Source of the DNA: an uncultured Lachnospiraceae bacterium
GTDB taxonomy: Bacteria > Bacillota > Clostridia > Lachnospirales > Lachnospiraceae
DNA length: 47,487 nt
Direction: 5' to 3'
NCBI GenBank assembly: GCA_910576815.1
Contig: CAJTKA010000025.1
Location: 1 to 47,487 of the forward strand
Part shown: in pieces, positions 35,952-44,058 of the stretch
How positions within the stretch are numbered: the first letter of the stretch is position 1
How the letters are laid out: every line of letters starts with the position of its first letter
The notes under the pieces: model-generated
Told to the model about the DNA's origin: nothing
Databases searched by the model: none
Seen by the model: the letters and a program-made list of their open reading frames with translations, nothing else
Program-made: the position numbers and the translations under genes

Positions 35952-36377
35952 TTAATGCCCACGTAAATCCATTTGCGTAACAGCGTTGTAACACTGATAG
36001 ATCACATAATATCCGTGTGCAGAATCATTTTCGTTAAGCGACTGAAAATGAATGTAATCCAGATATTTTAGGTCATCGGGCACGGTCAAAACTTCAAAAT
36101 CTTCGAAATAGCTACATACTGTGTCTTTATCAAGGTCCGTATGGATAAAAATCCCGGCCAAGATTTCAACATGGTTGCCATTGCCAGTGTTGCCTACAAA
36201 TGAGCTTACCTCCACAAGCTCCACATCGGCGGGGAGCGTCATGCCCGACAGGCTCTTTTCGATTCGATGTGCCTTTAAGTCATTTAAGATCTGACCCCCG
36301 AAGAAAAAATAGAAAAAGCCTAATAAGATGGAAATGATGAAACCATAAAAGATAATCTGGAACGTTCGGTTTTTCAC
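35952..36377 (-). CDS. small membrane-anchored protein of unknown function
   Basis: 141 residues starting with GTG at 36377 behind a GGCGGGG-type ribosome binding site. One hydrophobic helix lies at about residues 8-27, and the rest should be outside the membrane. It has no family I recognise and no catalytic motif. The soluble part has LPADVELVEVSSFVGNTGNGN and a C-terminal GYYVIYQCYN. Such short anchored proteins often appear beside sporulation or envelope genes, but nothing here fixes a role. It is divergent from the PIN-domain gene. Confidence 0.6.
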   Translation of the reverse strand: MKNRTFQIIFYGFIISILLGFFYFFFGGQILNDLKAHRIEKSLSGMTLPADVELVEVSSFVGNTGNGNHVEILAGIFIHTDLDKDTVCSYFEDFEVLTVPDDLKYLDYIHFQSLNENDSAHGYYVIYQCYNAVTQMDLRGH

Positions 36378-36493
36378 TGTTTTCGCCCCGCCTTTTCTCT
36401 ACCACATTTTATGTGTATTTGATTATAAATGAATTGTCTGTCGCCTGCAATGTAGTTATTGCCTCATTTCAGTCAGTGTTCAGTTGTTTGCTT

Positions 36494-36546
36494 AAAAAAT
36501 GGCATTGTTAAAATGTAGTTTTTTGTATACTTAACATTGGATACAG
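36494..36546. repeat. roughly 50-bp repeat, copy A (pairs with 39655-39710)
   Basis: AAAAAATGGCATTGTTAAAA is followed by TGTAGTTTTTTGTATACTTA and a TTGGATACAG end. The same order occurs at 39655, where the bases pair better. Here it lies between two divergent genes, where a terminator would not be expected. Confidence 0.6.
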
Positions 36547-36552
36547 TTATCC
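36539..36552. promoter_or_regulatory. palindrome before the PIN-domain gene
   Basis: GGATACAGTTATCC has 5-base arms GGATA/TATCC around a 4-base centre, 16 bases before the GTG start. It could be an operator for this small gene, since toxin-like genes are often autoregulated. Confidence 0.3.
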
Positions 36553-36568
36553 TTGAAGGAGACTTTGG

Positions 36569-37008
36569 GTGAGGATTTATTTGGACAATTGCCGTTATAA
36601 TCGAATAATGGATGATCAAAGCAACTCACAGATTTATTATGAATGGAATTCTGTTATGCTTATTTTGGAATTGGCGGAAATGGCATCTGTGGAGTTGGTG
36701 AGCAGCGAAATGCTGATAAAGGAAATGAATGATTTGAATGATACTTATAAAAAATCAGTGATTCAAATGATGTATGAATTGTGCTCAGAAGAAGTCAGAG
36801 TGACGAAAGCTATTTTAGACAGGGCAGAAGAAATTCGACATTGTTCCTCTATTAAATATAAAGACAGGATACATTTGGCGTGTGCTGAGGCGGCAAAGGC
36901 AGACGCTTTGCTGACAGCAGACAAAAGTTTATAAGTAGCGCGAATAGAATTAAAATATTTACTAAGATTATGAATCCAAATCAATGGTTATCGGAGGTGT
37001 TATATTGA
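36569..37008 (+). pseudogene. PIN-domain-like protein, frameshifted near the C-terminus
   Basis: The GTG start at 36569 follows AAGGAGA. The frame gives 121 residues, with YLDNCRYNR as the first acidic block and YKDRIHLACAEAAKADALLTADKSL near the end, as in PIN (VapC-like) ribonucleases. The stop at 36932-36934 falls right after the second acidic block. One base inserted in the A4 run at 36923-36926 opens a frame reading KFISSANRIKIFTKIMNPNQ, then WLSEVL, to a stop at 37008, the normal end of this family. The gene is therefore probably broken late by a one-base deletion. No VapB-type antitoxin is visible upstream. The first domain may still be made. Confidence 0.65.
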
Positions 37009-37163
37009 TGATTTCGACGAAACTTAATATCATAAATACGGCGGAAATACAAAAAAGCGGCATTGCTGTTCCCTTTTCTCCTCACGCCCCCGTATCTCCA
37101 ATAGATCAGTATTTCATAATGATATATCGCCTATACAGCAAAATACACAATTTTGAAAACTAA
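37008..37163 (+). CDS. small ORF downstream of the PIN gene
   Basis: 51 codons; the ATG overlaps the restored stop of the PIN gene (TGATG) and GGAGGTG at 36994-37000 provides a ribosome binding site. The start of the peptide reads MISTKLNIINTAEIQ. I recognise no family. The coupling to the frame that continues the PIN gene suggests it belonged to the same locus. It may be a remnant. Confidence 0.28.
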   Translation: MISTKLNIINTAEIQKSGIAVPFSPHAPVSPIDQYFIMIYRLYSKIHNFEN

Positions 37164-37174
37164 ATCTGTATTTT

Positions 37175-37203
37175 TTGTATAAATTTTACTATTATTCTAT
37201 AAA
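37175..37203 (+). promoter_or_regulatory. promoter of glgCD
   Basis: TTGTAT (37175-37180) and TATAAA (37198-37203) are 17 bases apart, 57 bases before the glgC start. A TATAAT at 37221-37226 is an alternative -10 without a clear -35. Confidence 0.5.
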
Positions 37204-37259
37204 AATCCATCTACTTGTAATATAATTTCAGTATAGGAAGAAAAATAGGAGGAATGATT

Positions 37260-38465
37260 ATGGCAAAAGAAATGATCGCAATGCTTCTTGCCGGCGGACA
37301 GGGCTCGCGCCTCTACGCGCTGACAGACAAGCTTGCAAAACCTGCAGTTCCTTTTGGCGGCAAGTATCGTATCATTGACTTTCCGCTCTCTAACTGCGTC
37401 AATTCCGGCATTGATACCGTGGGCATCCTCACGCAGTACCAGCCGCTGGAGCTGAATGAGTACATTGGAAACGGCCAGCCGTGGGATCTTGACCGACTTT
37501 ACGGCGGTGTGCACGTCCTGCCGCCCTACCAGAAAGCGCACGGTTCCGACTGGTATAAGGGCACGGCAAATGCAATCTACCAGAACATTTCGTTTATCGA
37601 GCGGTATGATCCGAAGTATGTGATCATTCTCTCGGGCGATCAGATCTGCAAACAGGACTACAGTGATTTCCTGGAATTTCATAAGGAAAAGAACGCGGAA
37701 TTCAGCGTTGCCGTGATGGAAGTGCCGTGGGAGGAGGCGCCGCGCTTCGGATTGATGGTGGCCGATGAGAATGATAAGATCACCGAGTTTCAGGAGAAAC
37801 CGAAAAATCCCAAGTCCAATCTGGCCTCCATGGGTATCTATATCTTTAACTGGGATATCCTCAAACAGTATCTGGAAGAAGACGAGGCGGATCCGAACTC
37901 GGAGAATGACTTCGGAAACAACATCATTCCCAATCTGCTTCGCGATCATCGTCAGATGTATGCTTATCGGTTCAGCGGCTACTGGAAGGATGTGGGAACC
38001 ATTTCTTCCCTGTGGGAAGCAAATATGGAGGTGCTCGATCCCGAACACAGCGGCATCAATCTCTTTGACGAAGGCTGGAAGATCTACAGCCGTAACACCG
38101 GTATGACGGGACACAAGATCAATGCGGGCGCGGTGGTGGAAAATGCCATGATCACCGACGGCTGCCGTATCAAAGGTACGGTGAAACACTCCATTCTGTT
38201 CGGCGGCGTTAAGGTAGAGCCCGGCGCAGTGGTGGAGGATGCCGTGGTCATGGGCGGCACGACCATCAAGTCAGGCGCGGTCGTAAAGCATTGCATTGTG
38301 GCGGAAAATGTGACGATCGGTGAAAATGCCGTGGTTGGCGCGATGCCTACGGAGGCAGAAAAGGGTGTGGCAACCATCGGTTCCGGTGTTATGATAGGCG
38401 AGGGCGTCGTGGTGGGGCCCAATGCCATGGTTAGAGAAAATGTGGAAGGTGGTGAGGTAGAATGA
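37260..38465 (+). CDS. glgC: glucose-1-phosphate adenylyltransferase, catalytic subunit
   Basis: 401 residues. GlgC makes ADP-glucose from glucose-1-phosphate and ATP, the first step of glycogen synthesis. The nucleotide loop AGGQGSRLYALTDKLAKPAVPFGG and the FPLSNCVNSG block are complete, and the C-terminal third forms the left-handed beta-helix (GAVVENAMITDGC onward). AGGAGG at 37247-37252 suits ATG 37260 rather than the overlapping 37254. It overlaps glgD by four bases (ATGA). The pair forms the GlgC/GlgD arrangement of Clostridia and Bacilli, with GlgD modulating GlgC. Confidence 0.96.
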   Translation: MAKEMIAMLLAGGQGSRLYALTDKLAKPAVPFGGKYRIIDFPLSNCVNSGIDTVGILTQYQPLELNEYIGNGQPWDLDRLYGGVHVLPPYQKAHGSDWYKGTANAIYQNISFIERYDPKYVIILSGDQICKQDYSDFLEFHKEKNAEFSVAVMEVPWEEAPRFGLMVADENDKITEFQEKPKNPKSNLASMGIYIFNWDILKQYLEEDEADPNSENDFGNNIIPNLLRDHRQMYAYRFSGYWKDVGTISSLWEANMEVLDPEHSGINLFDEGWKIYSRNTGMTGHKINAGAVVENAMITDGCRIKGTVKHSILFGGVKVEPGAVVEDAVVMGGTTIKSGAVVKHCIVAENVTIGENAVVGAMPTEAEKGVATIGSGVMIGEGVVVGPNAMVRENVEGGEVE

Positions 38466-39607
38466 TTAAGTCGAGCACAGATGTAATTGGTATTATTTTC
38501 CCTAACAGTTATGACAATCTGGTTCCGGAGCTGGTGGGCGTGCGGCTGATGGCTTCCATTCCTTTTGCCAGCCGTTACCGCATCATTGATTTTGTTCTCT
38601 CCAGTATGTCCCATTCCGGTATCGACAATATTTCCGTTGTCGTAAACAAGAACTACCATTCCCTGATGGATCATCTGGGGTCCGGGCGTGAGTGGGATCT
38701 GGTACGCAAGAACGGCGGCCTGCATATCTTCCCTCCTTTTGCGGAGAAGCAGGTGGGCGGTCCCTATGTGGGACGTGCCGGCGCACTGGCGAATCTGCTG
38801 GGCTTCTTAAAGGATCAGAAAGAAAAGTATGTGATCATGGCGGATACGAATATCGTGGTCAATTTTAATTTCAACGCCATGTTACAGGCGCATATGGACA
38901 GCGGCGCGGATTTGACCATCGCTTATAATGAGCAGGAGATACCTAAGGAGCTGCTGGATTATCAGACCAACGACAGGATCTTTTATTACACCTTTGAATT
39001 GGAACAGGGGCGTATTCGCAAGGTGAGTATCAATCCGAAGACGGCGGGCGTCCAGAATACTTCCATGAACATTTTCGTGATTGAGCGTGAAAAGCTGATC
39101 GAACTTGTCAGCAACGCCTACATGGAAGGACGGTCCTTCTTCATGCGCGATGTCATCATGCCCCAGCTTGGCAAGCTCAATGTGCAGGCTTATAAGTACA
39201 CGGACTATGTGGCACGCATCAACGGCATGAAGAGCTACTTTGAAGAAAATATGAAGCTTCTGGACGATTACAATCTGGAGGCTCTGTTCTCGGCGGCTCC
39301 TATTTATACGAAGATCCGCGGGGATAACCCGACTCATTACAAGGATGGCGCAAAAGTGCAGAATGTGATGATGGCGGACGGCTGCGTGATCGAGGGCGAA
39401 GTGGAAAACAGTGTGATTTTCCGTGGCGTCAAGGTCGGCAAGGGAGCCAGGATCAAGAATTGCATCCTCATGCAGGATACCGTGGTGGAAGCCGGCGCGA
39501 GCGTCGAATACCTGATTACTGACAAGAATGTCACTATTTCGGCCGGCAAGGAGTTAAAGGGCACCGATACCTTCCCGGTTTATATTGAAAAATATAAGAC
39601 GGTATAG
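38462..39607 (+). CDS. glgD: glycogen biosynthesis protein GlgD
   Basis: 381 residues, a homologue of GlgC that lacks its catalytic loop: the equivalent region reads IIFPNSYDNLVPELVGVRL with no GGQGSRL. It keeps PFASRYRIIDFVLSSMSHSG and the C-terminal beta-helix. GlgD acts as the regulatory partner in a hetero-oligomeric ADP-glucose pyrophosphorylase. Its ATG lies inside the last codons of glgC, so the subunits are made together. A hairpin with a T8 tract follows at 39655. Confidence 0.95.
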   Translation: MIKSSTDVIGIIFPNSYDNLVPELVGVRLMASIPFASRYRIIDFVLSSMSHSGIDNISVVVNKNYHSLMDHLGSGREWDLVRKNGGLHIFPPFAEKQVGGPYVGRAGALANLLGFLKDQKEKYVIMADTNIVVNFNFNAMLQAHMDSGADLTIAYNEQEIPKELLDYQTNDRIFYYTFELEQGRIRKVSINPKTAGVQNTSMNIFVIEREKLIELVSNAYMEGRSFFMRDVIMPQLGKLNVQAYKYTDYVARINGMKSYFEENMKLLDDYNLEALFSAAPIYTKIRGDNPTHYKDGAKVQNVMMADGCVIEGEVENSVIFRGVKVGKGARIKNCILMQDTVVEAGASVEYLITDKNVTISAGKELKGTDTFPVYIEKYKTV

Positions 39608-39654
39608 GCGTGGTGGCGGGCCAAAATCGGAAAGAATTAAATTACATATGTTAT

Positions 39655-39710
39655 AAAAAAACTGCATTGTTAAAATGCAGTTTTTTTTGTATACTTATTC
39701 TTGGCACAAG
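39655..39710 (+). terminator. glgCD terminator, also copy B of the roughly 50-bp repeat
   Basis: CTGCATT (39662-39668) pairs with AATGCAG (39674-39680), flanked by an A run and a T8 run (39681-39688), giving a palindromic bidirectional-type terminator. The following GTATACTTATTCTTGG matches the segment at 36523-36540. A TATAAT at 39720-39725 before carB lacks a good -35, so part of the repeat may carry carB promoter elements. Confidence 0.75.
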
Positions 39711-39747
39711 TAGATAAAATATAATTGCTCTGACATGGAGGAGAAAA

Positions 39748-42700
39748 ATGCCACGCAGAAATGATATTCACAAAGTATTGATCATTGGTTCGGGCCCGAT
39801 CATCATTGGACAGGCCTGCGAGTTTGACTATTCGGGGACACAGGCGTGTAAGGCGCTTAGAAAGCTGGGGTACGAGATCGTGCTGGTCAACTCCAACCCG
39901 GCGACCATCATGACGGACCCGGAGACGGCGGATGTGACTTATATCGAACCGCTCAATGTAGAGAGATTGGAACAGATCATCGCGAAGGAACGCCCCGACG
40001 CGCTGCTTCCCAATTTAGGCGGGCAGTCGGGCCTAAATCTTTGCGCGGAGCTGCACAAGGCGGGCATTTTGGAAAAATACGGCGTCAAGGTCATCGGCGT
40101 GCAGGTAGATGCCATCGAGCGCGGTGAAGACCGCATTGAATTTAAGAAGACCATGAACAAGCTGGGAATCGAGATGGCGCGCAGCGAAGTGGCTTACTCC
40201 GTGGAGGAGGCGCTTTCGATTGCAGACAAGCTTGGTTATCCGGTGGTGCTTCGTCCCGCTTACACCATGGGCGGCGCAGGAGGCGGCTTGGTCTACAACA
40301 GGGATGAGCTTAAGGTGGTCTGCGCCAGAGGCCTGCAGGCAAGCCTTGTCGGGCAGGTGTTGGTGGAGGAGTCGATTCTTGGCTGGGAGGAACTGGAGCT
40401 TGAGGTGGTAAGGGATGCGGACAATAACATCATCACCGTCTGCTTCATTGAAAATATCGACCCGCTGGGGGTCCACACGGGCGATTCTTTCTGTTCCGCG
40501 CCCATGCTGACCATCTCCGAGGAGTGCCAGAAAAAGTTACAGGAGCAGGCCTACAGGATCGTGGAATCGGTGCAGGTGATTGGCGGCACGAACGTGCAGT
40601 TTGCCCATGATCCCGTTACGGACCGCATCATTGTCATTGAAATCAATCCCCGTACGTCCCGTTCCTCCGCGCTGGCAAGTAAGGCCACGGGTTTCCCGAT
40701 CGCGCTGGTGTCTTCCATGTTGGCGGCAGGACTTACCCTGAAAGACATTCCCTGCGGCAAGTATGGTACTTTAGACAAATACAAGCCAGACGGCGACTAC
40801 GTGGTGATCAAGTTTGCGCGCTGGGCGTTCGAGAAATTCAAGGGCGTGGAAGACAAGCTGGGCACGCAGATGCGCGCCGTGGGCGAGGTCATGAGCATCG
40901 GTAAGACCTATAAGGAGGCGTTCCAGAAGGCCATCCGTTCTTTGGAGACGGGACGCTACGGGCTGGGGCACGCGAAAGATTTCGATACCCTGTCAAAGGA
41001 GGAGCTGCTTCGGAGGCTGGATACCCCTTCCAGTGAGCGGCATTTCCTGATGTACGAGGCGCTCAGAAAAGGCGCGACGGTGGAGGAAATATTTGAAATC
41101 ACGAAGGTAAAAACCTATTTTATCGAGCAGATGAAGGAGTTGGTGGAGGAAGAAGAAGCCATTTTGCAGCAGAAAGGGAAGATGCTGCCCGACGAGATGC
41201 TGGTGACGGCCAAAAAGGACGGCTTTTCCGACAAGTATTTAAGCCAGCTGTTAGAGATTCCCGAGGCGGATATCAGAAACCGCCGTATCGCGCTCGGCGT
41301 GGAAGAAGCCTGGGAGGGCGTGCACGTCAGCGGTACGGAAAACAGCGCTTACTATTATTCCACCTACAATGCCCCGGACAAGAACCCGGTGAACGAAGAA
41401 AAACAGAAAATCATGATCCTTGGCGGCGGACCCAACCGCATCGGGCAGGGCATCGAGTTTGACTACTGCTGCGTGCACGCGGCGATGGCGCTGAAAAAGC
41501 TTGGCTTTGAGACCATCATTGTCAACTGCAACCCGGAAACTGTGTCGACAGACTACGATACATCGGACAAATTGTATTTTGAGCCGTTGACGCTTGAGGA
41601 CGTGCTCAGTATTTACAACAAGGAAAAGCCTCTGGGCGTGATCGCGCAGTTTGGCGGGCAGACACCCTTAAATCTGGCTTCCGAGCTGGAGCAGAACGGG
41701 GTGCGCATCCTCGGCACTTCTCCGTCGGTCATCGATCTGGCGGAGGACCGTGATCAGTTCCGCGCGATGATGGAGAAACTGGAGATCCCCATGCCGGAGT
41801 CGGGGATGGCGACTACGGTGGAGGAAGCGATTGCGATTGCGTCAGGCATCGGTTATCCCGTGATGGTGCGCCCTTCTTATGTGCTGGGCGGCAGAGGGAT
41901 GGAAGTGGTCTACGACGACGAGAGCATGACCGAGTATATGAACGCGGCAGTGGGCGTGACGCCCGACAGGCCGATTCTTATCGACCGTTTCCTGAATCAT
42001 GCGTTAGAGTGCGAGGCGGACGCCATCAGCGATGGCTCTCATGCCTTTGTGCCCGCGGTGATGGAGCATATCGAGTTGGCGGGCATCCACTCGGGCGATT
42101 CGGCCTGCATCATTCCTTCCGTGCACATTCCGCCGGAGAGCGTGGAGACCATCAAGGAATACACGAGAAAGATCGCGGAGGAGATGCACGTCAAGGGCCT
42201 GATGAATATGCAGTACGCCATCGAAAACGGCAAAGTGTTCGTGCTGGAGGCCAATCCCAGAGCTTCCCGCACCGTGCCGCTTGTCTCCAAGGTCTGCAAC
42301 ATCCGCATGGTGCCGCTTGCCACAGATATCATTACTTCGGAGCTGACGGGGCGTCCGTCGCCGATCACGGGTTTAAAAGAGCAGGTGATACCGAATTACG
42401 GGGTGAAGGAAGCAGTCTTTCCCTTCAATATGTTCCCGGAAGTAGACCCGATTTTGGGGCCGGAAATGCGTTCTACAGGCGAGGTGCTGGGACTTTCCCG
42501 CTCCTACGGCGAAGCCTTCTTCAAGGCGCAGGAGGCGGTGCAGTCGAGGCTGCCGCTTGAGGGCACGGTGCTGATCTCCGTCAATAAAAAGGATAAGGAC
42601 GAAGTGGTGGGCGTGGCGCGGAGCCTGGCGAATGACGGCTTTCAGATCGTGGCGACCGAGGGCACTTATAACCTGATCACGGCGGCAGGGGTTCCCGCTA

Positions 42701-42975
42701 CGAAGGCGAAGAAGCTTTACGAGGGACGGCCTAACGTGGGTGATATGATCACCAACGGCGATTTCGACCTCATCATCAATTCTCCTGTGGGCAAGGACAG
42801 CATCCACGACGACAGCTACCTGCGCAAGGCAGCCATCAAGGCAAAGGCGCCTTATATCACGACGGTGGCGGCGGCGAAGGTGACGGCAGAGGGCATTCAT
42901 TATCTGAAAACCCATAAGGGCAGCGAGGTGAAGTCCTTGCAGGAGCTGCACGGGGAGATACACGATAAAGGGTAA
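39748..42975 (+). CDS. carB: carbamoyl phosphate synthase large subunit
   Basis: 1075 residues, full length. It makes carbamoyl phosphate from bicarbonate, ATP and ammonia (supplied by CarA from glutamine) for pyrimidines and arginine. The two ATP-grasp halves are clear: NLGGQSGLNL, GGAGGGLVYN and EINPRTSRSS in the first, FGGQTPLNLA, LGGRGMEVVYDD and EANPRASRTV in the second. The C-terminal MGS allosteric domain contains VATEGTYNLITAAGVPA. GGAGGAGAAAA precedes the ATG. No carA is adjacent on either side, so the small subunit must be elsewhere. The carbamate kinase at 9800-10744 handles the same metabolite but is far away. Confidence 0.97.
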   Translation: MPRRNDIHKVLIIGSGPIIIGQACEFDYSGTQACKALRKLGYEIVLVNSNPATIMTDPETADVTYIEPLNVERLEQIIAKERPDALLPNLGGQSGLNLCAELHKAGILEKYGVKVIGVQVDAIERGEDRIEFKKTMNKLGIEMARSEVAYSVEEALSIADKLGYPVVLRPAYTMGGAGGGLVYNRDELKVVCARGLQASLVGQVLVEESILGWEELELEVVRDADNNIITVCFIENIDPLGVHTGDSFCSAPMLTISEECQKKLQEQAYRIVESVQVIGGTNVQFAHDPVTDRIIVIEINPRTSRSSALASKATGFPIALVSSMLAAGLTLKDIPCGKYGTLDKYKPDGDYVVIKFARWAFEKFKGVEDKLGTQMRAVGEVMSIGKTYKEAFQKAIRSLETGRYGLGHAKDFDTLSKEELLRRLDTPSSERHFLMYEALRKGATVEEIFEITKVKTYFIEQMKELVEEEEAILQQKGKMLPDEMLVTAKKDGFSDKYLSQLLEIPEADIRNRRIALGVEEAWEGVHVSGTENSAYYYSTYNAPDKNPVNEEKQKIMILGGGPNRIGQGIEFDYCCVHAAMALKKLGFETIIVNCNPETVSTDYDTSDKLYFEPLTLEDVLSIYNKEKPLGVIAQFGGQTPLNLASELEQNGVRILGTSPSVIDLAEDRDQFRAMMEKLEIPMPESGMATTVEEAIAIASGIGYPVMVRPSYVLGGRGMEVVYDDESMTEYMNAAVGVTPDRPILIDRFLNHALECEADAISDGSHAFVPAVMEHIELAGIHSGDSACIIPSVHIPPESVETIKEYTRKIAEEMHVKGLMNMQYAIENGKVFVLEANPRASRTVPLVSKVCNIRMVPLATDIITSELTGRPSPITGLKEQVIPNYGVKEAVFPFNMFPEVDPILGPEMRSTGEVLGLSRSYGEAFFKAQEAVQSRLPLEGTVLISVNKKDKDEVVGVARSLANDGFQIVATEGTYNLITAAGVPATKAKKLYEGRPNVGDMITNGDFDLIINSPVGKDSIHDDSYLRKAAIKAKAPYITTVAAAKVTAEGIHYLKTHKGSEVKSLQELHGEIHDKG

Positions 42976-43092
42976 CAGGGAAGCCAGAGGCTGAACGGTT
43001 ACGTAACTTTGTGAAATGGGTAATCTGCTGGAACTACGTGTACTGTGCTAATATATAAGAAAGAAAAATTTGTGTGAAAGGATGGAAAGAAA

Positions 43093-43491
43093 ATGAAATT
43101 GGATTTAGGTACGGTAGGAAAATGGGAAGAGTCTCTGAGAGAGGCGGGGTATATGAGCGAAGATGACCATATTATCGAACATACAAAAGGTGATTTATGG
43201 GAAATGATGTCACAGACCAGAGGAAATTTCTTCTTCACCAATGAGAAGTTTATCTTTACGGGTGGTCTGTTGGGCGTCAGCAATTTTGCCGTGAAGTACA
43301 GTGATATCAAGGAATTGAAGCTTGTCAATGTGGGCGGACTGATTCCGATCATTCCCACGGGGATCAAGGTGACGTGCCTGAATCCCGAAAACGGAAAGAC
43401 CGTGAAGCATAAATGCTCTGTCATGAAGAGAAAAGAGTGGATCGAGTATCTTCGGGAAAAAGCGGGACTGCGCACACTTACCAGCGGGTGA
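43093..43491 (+). CDS. PH/GRAM-like domain protein
   Basis: 132 residues. FFFTNEKFIFTGG, VKYSDIKELKL and the preceding region look like a bacterial PH or GRAM domain, a small beta-sandwich found in membrane- and envelope-associated proteins. LIPIIPTGIKVTCL lies mid-domain. There is no membrane helix or signal peptide. The ATG follows GGATGGAAAGAAA. Function unknown. The last codons overlap the dead ATPase fragment in another frame. Confidence 0.6.
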   Translation: MKLDLGTVGKWEESLREAGYMSEDDHIIEHTKGDLWEMMSQTRGNFFFTNEKFIFTGGLLGVSNFAVKYSDIKELKLVNVGGLIPIIPTGIKVTCLNPENGKTVKHKCSVMKRKEWIEYLREKAGLRTLTSG

Positions 43492-43643
43492 TCGCTCCGC
43501 TCAAGGCGGTTCGGGATCATTACCCCAAATATATCGTTACGATGGATGAAGTGCCGATGGAGGAGGATGGCATCAGGCAGATCAATGTGTCAGAGTTTCT
43601 TTTGCAGAGTAGAAGCACGGCGGCAAACGCGAATACAAGGTGA
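43470..43643 (+). pseudogene. 3' remnant of an AAA ATPase (DUF4143-type)
   Basis: In one frame the tail reads YQRVIAPLKAVRDHYPKYIV, then TMDEVPM and GIRQINVSEFLL. This is the usual C-terminus of the AAA+ ATPase/DUF4143 family, which carries KYIVTMDE.. and GI...N..EFLL near the end. No ATPase or Walker motifs precede it; the PH/GRAM gene overlaps its 5' end. It is a truncated remnant left by deletion or recombination. Confidence 0.65.
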
Positions 43644-43686
43644 TAAAGTTTTTGGCAAATTATTGGCTGATTATTGAAAATAATAT

Positions 43687-43715
43687 TTGACAAATTTATC
43701 GGACTGTGCTATTCT
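43687..43715 (+). promoter_or_regulatory. promoter of the ABC exporter leader
   Basis: TTGACA (43687-43692) and TATTCT (43710-43715) are separated by 17 bases. Transcription should start about 340 bases before the ATPase gene. Confidence 0.75.
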
Positions 43716-43800
43716 ATCTGAAAATTCAAAATGAATCAGAGAGGAAACCGAAAATGAAGAGGTTCCCCTGAGAATAACAGTTTAGACGGAGGCAAAACGA

Positions 43801-43878
43801 TGTATCAAATTACCCGACCCCAATTTATGGTCATTATGGGCATTCAGCAGATTTTTCAAATTACGGTCACAGCCTGAA
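43801..43878 (+). CDS. 25-codon ORF in the exporter leader
   Basis: ATG at 43801 follows GGAGG with normal spacing and the frame ends at TGA 43878. The peptide begins MYQITRPQFMVIMG and is hydrophobic toward its end. Position between promoter and structured leader suggests a translated leader peptide that could sense a ribosome-targeting compound. No known leader matches it. Confidence 0.35.
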
Positions 43879-44019
43879 GGCGATAAAAAGCCGACAAACG
43901 CATGGCCGTAAGACGGAAAGTCTTATTTGGCTATGCGGGGATCGGAAATCAGGAATTTAGGATCAGATAGGAGAACCGCATGGGAAGTACACGAAGTGTA
44001 CGGAACAGGCGGTTCTCTT
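43879..44019 (+). ncRNA. candidate structured leader of the ABC exporter
   Basis: GGC..GCC at 43880-43894 is a small stem. Next CGCATGGCC pairs with GGCTATGCG (one mismatch) around AGAC/GTCT (about 43900-43940). A third, longer hairpin pairs GGAGAACCGC with GCGGTTCTC, with GTACAC/GTGTAC around a GAA loop (about 43972-44019). No T-tract follows the last hairpin. No riboswitch family I know fits. With the upstream ORF the layout looks like an attenuator. Confidence 0.45.
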
Positions 44020-44058
44020 GACGTTTAGAGATAAGACAGCAGGAAGGAGAAATCAGTC

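Noticed and set aside
36923..36934. Programmed -1 frameshift in the PIN gene
   Set aside because: No canonical slippery heptamer and no downstream pseudoknot visible.
43879..44019. Known riboswitch class before the ABC exporter
   Set aside because: I compared it from memory with SAM, cobalamin, guanidine, c-di-GMP, c-di-AMP, tetrahydrofolate and fluoride motifs; none fits.
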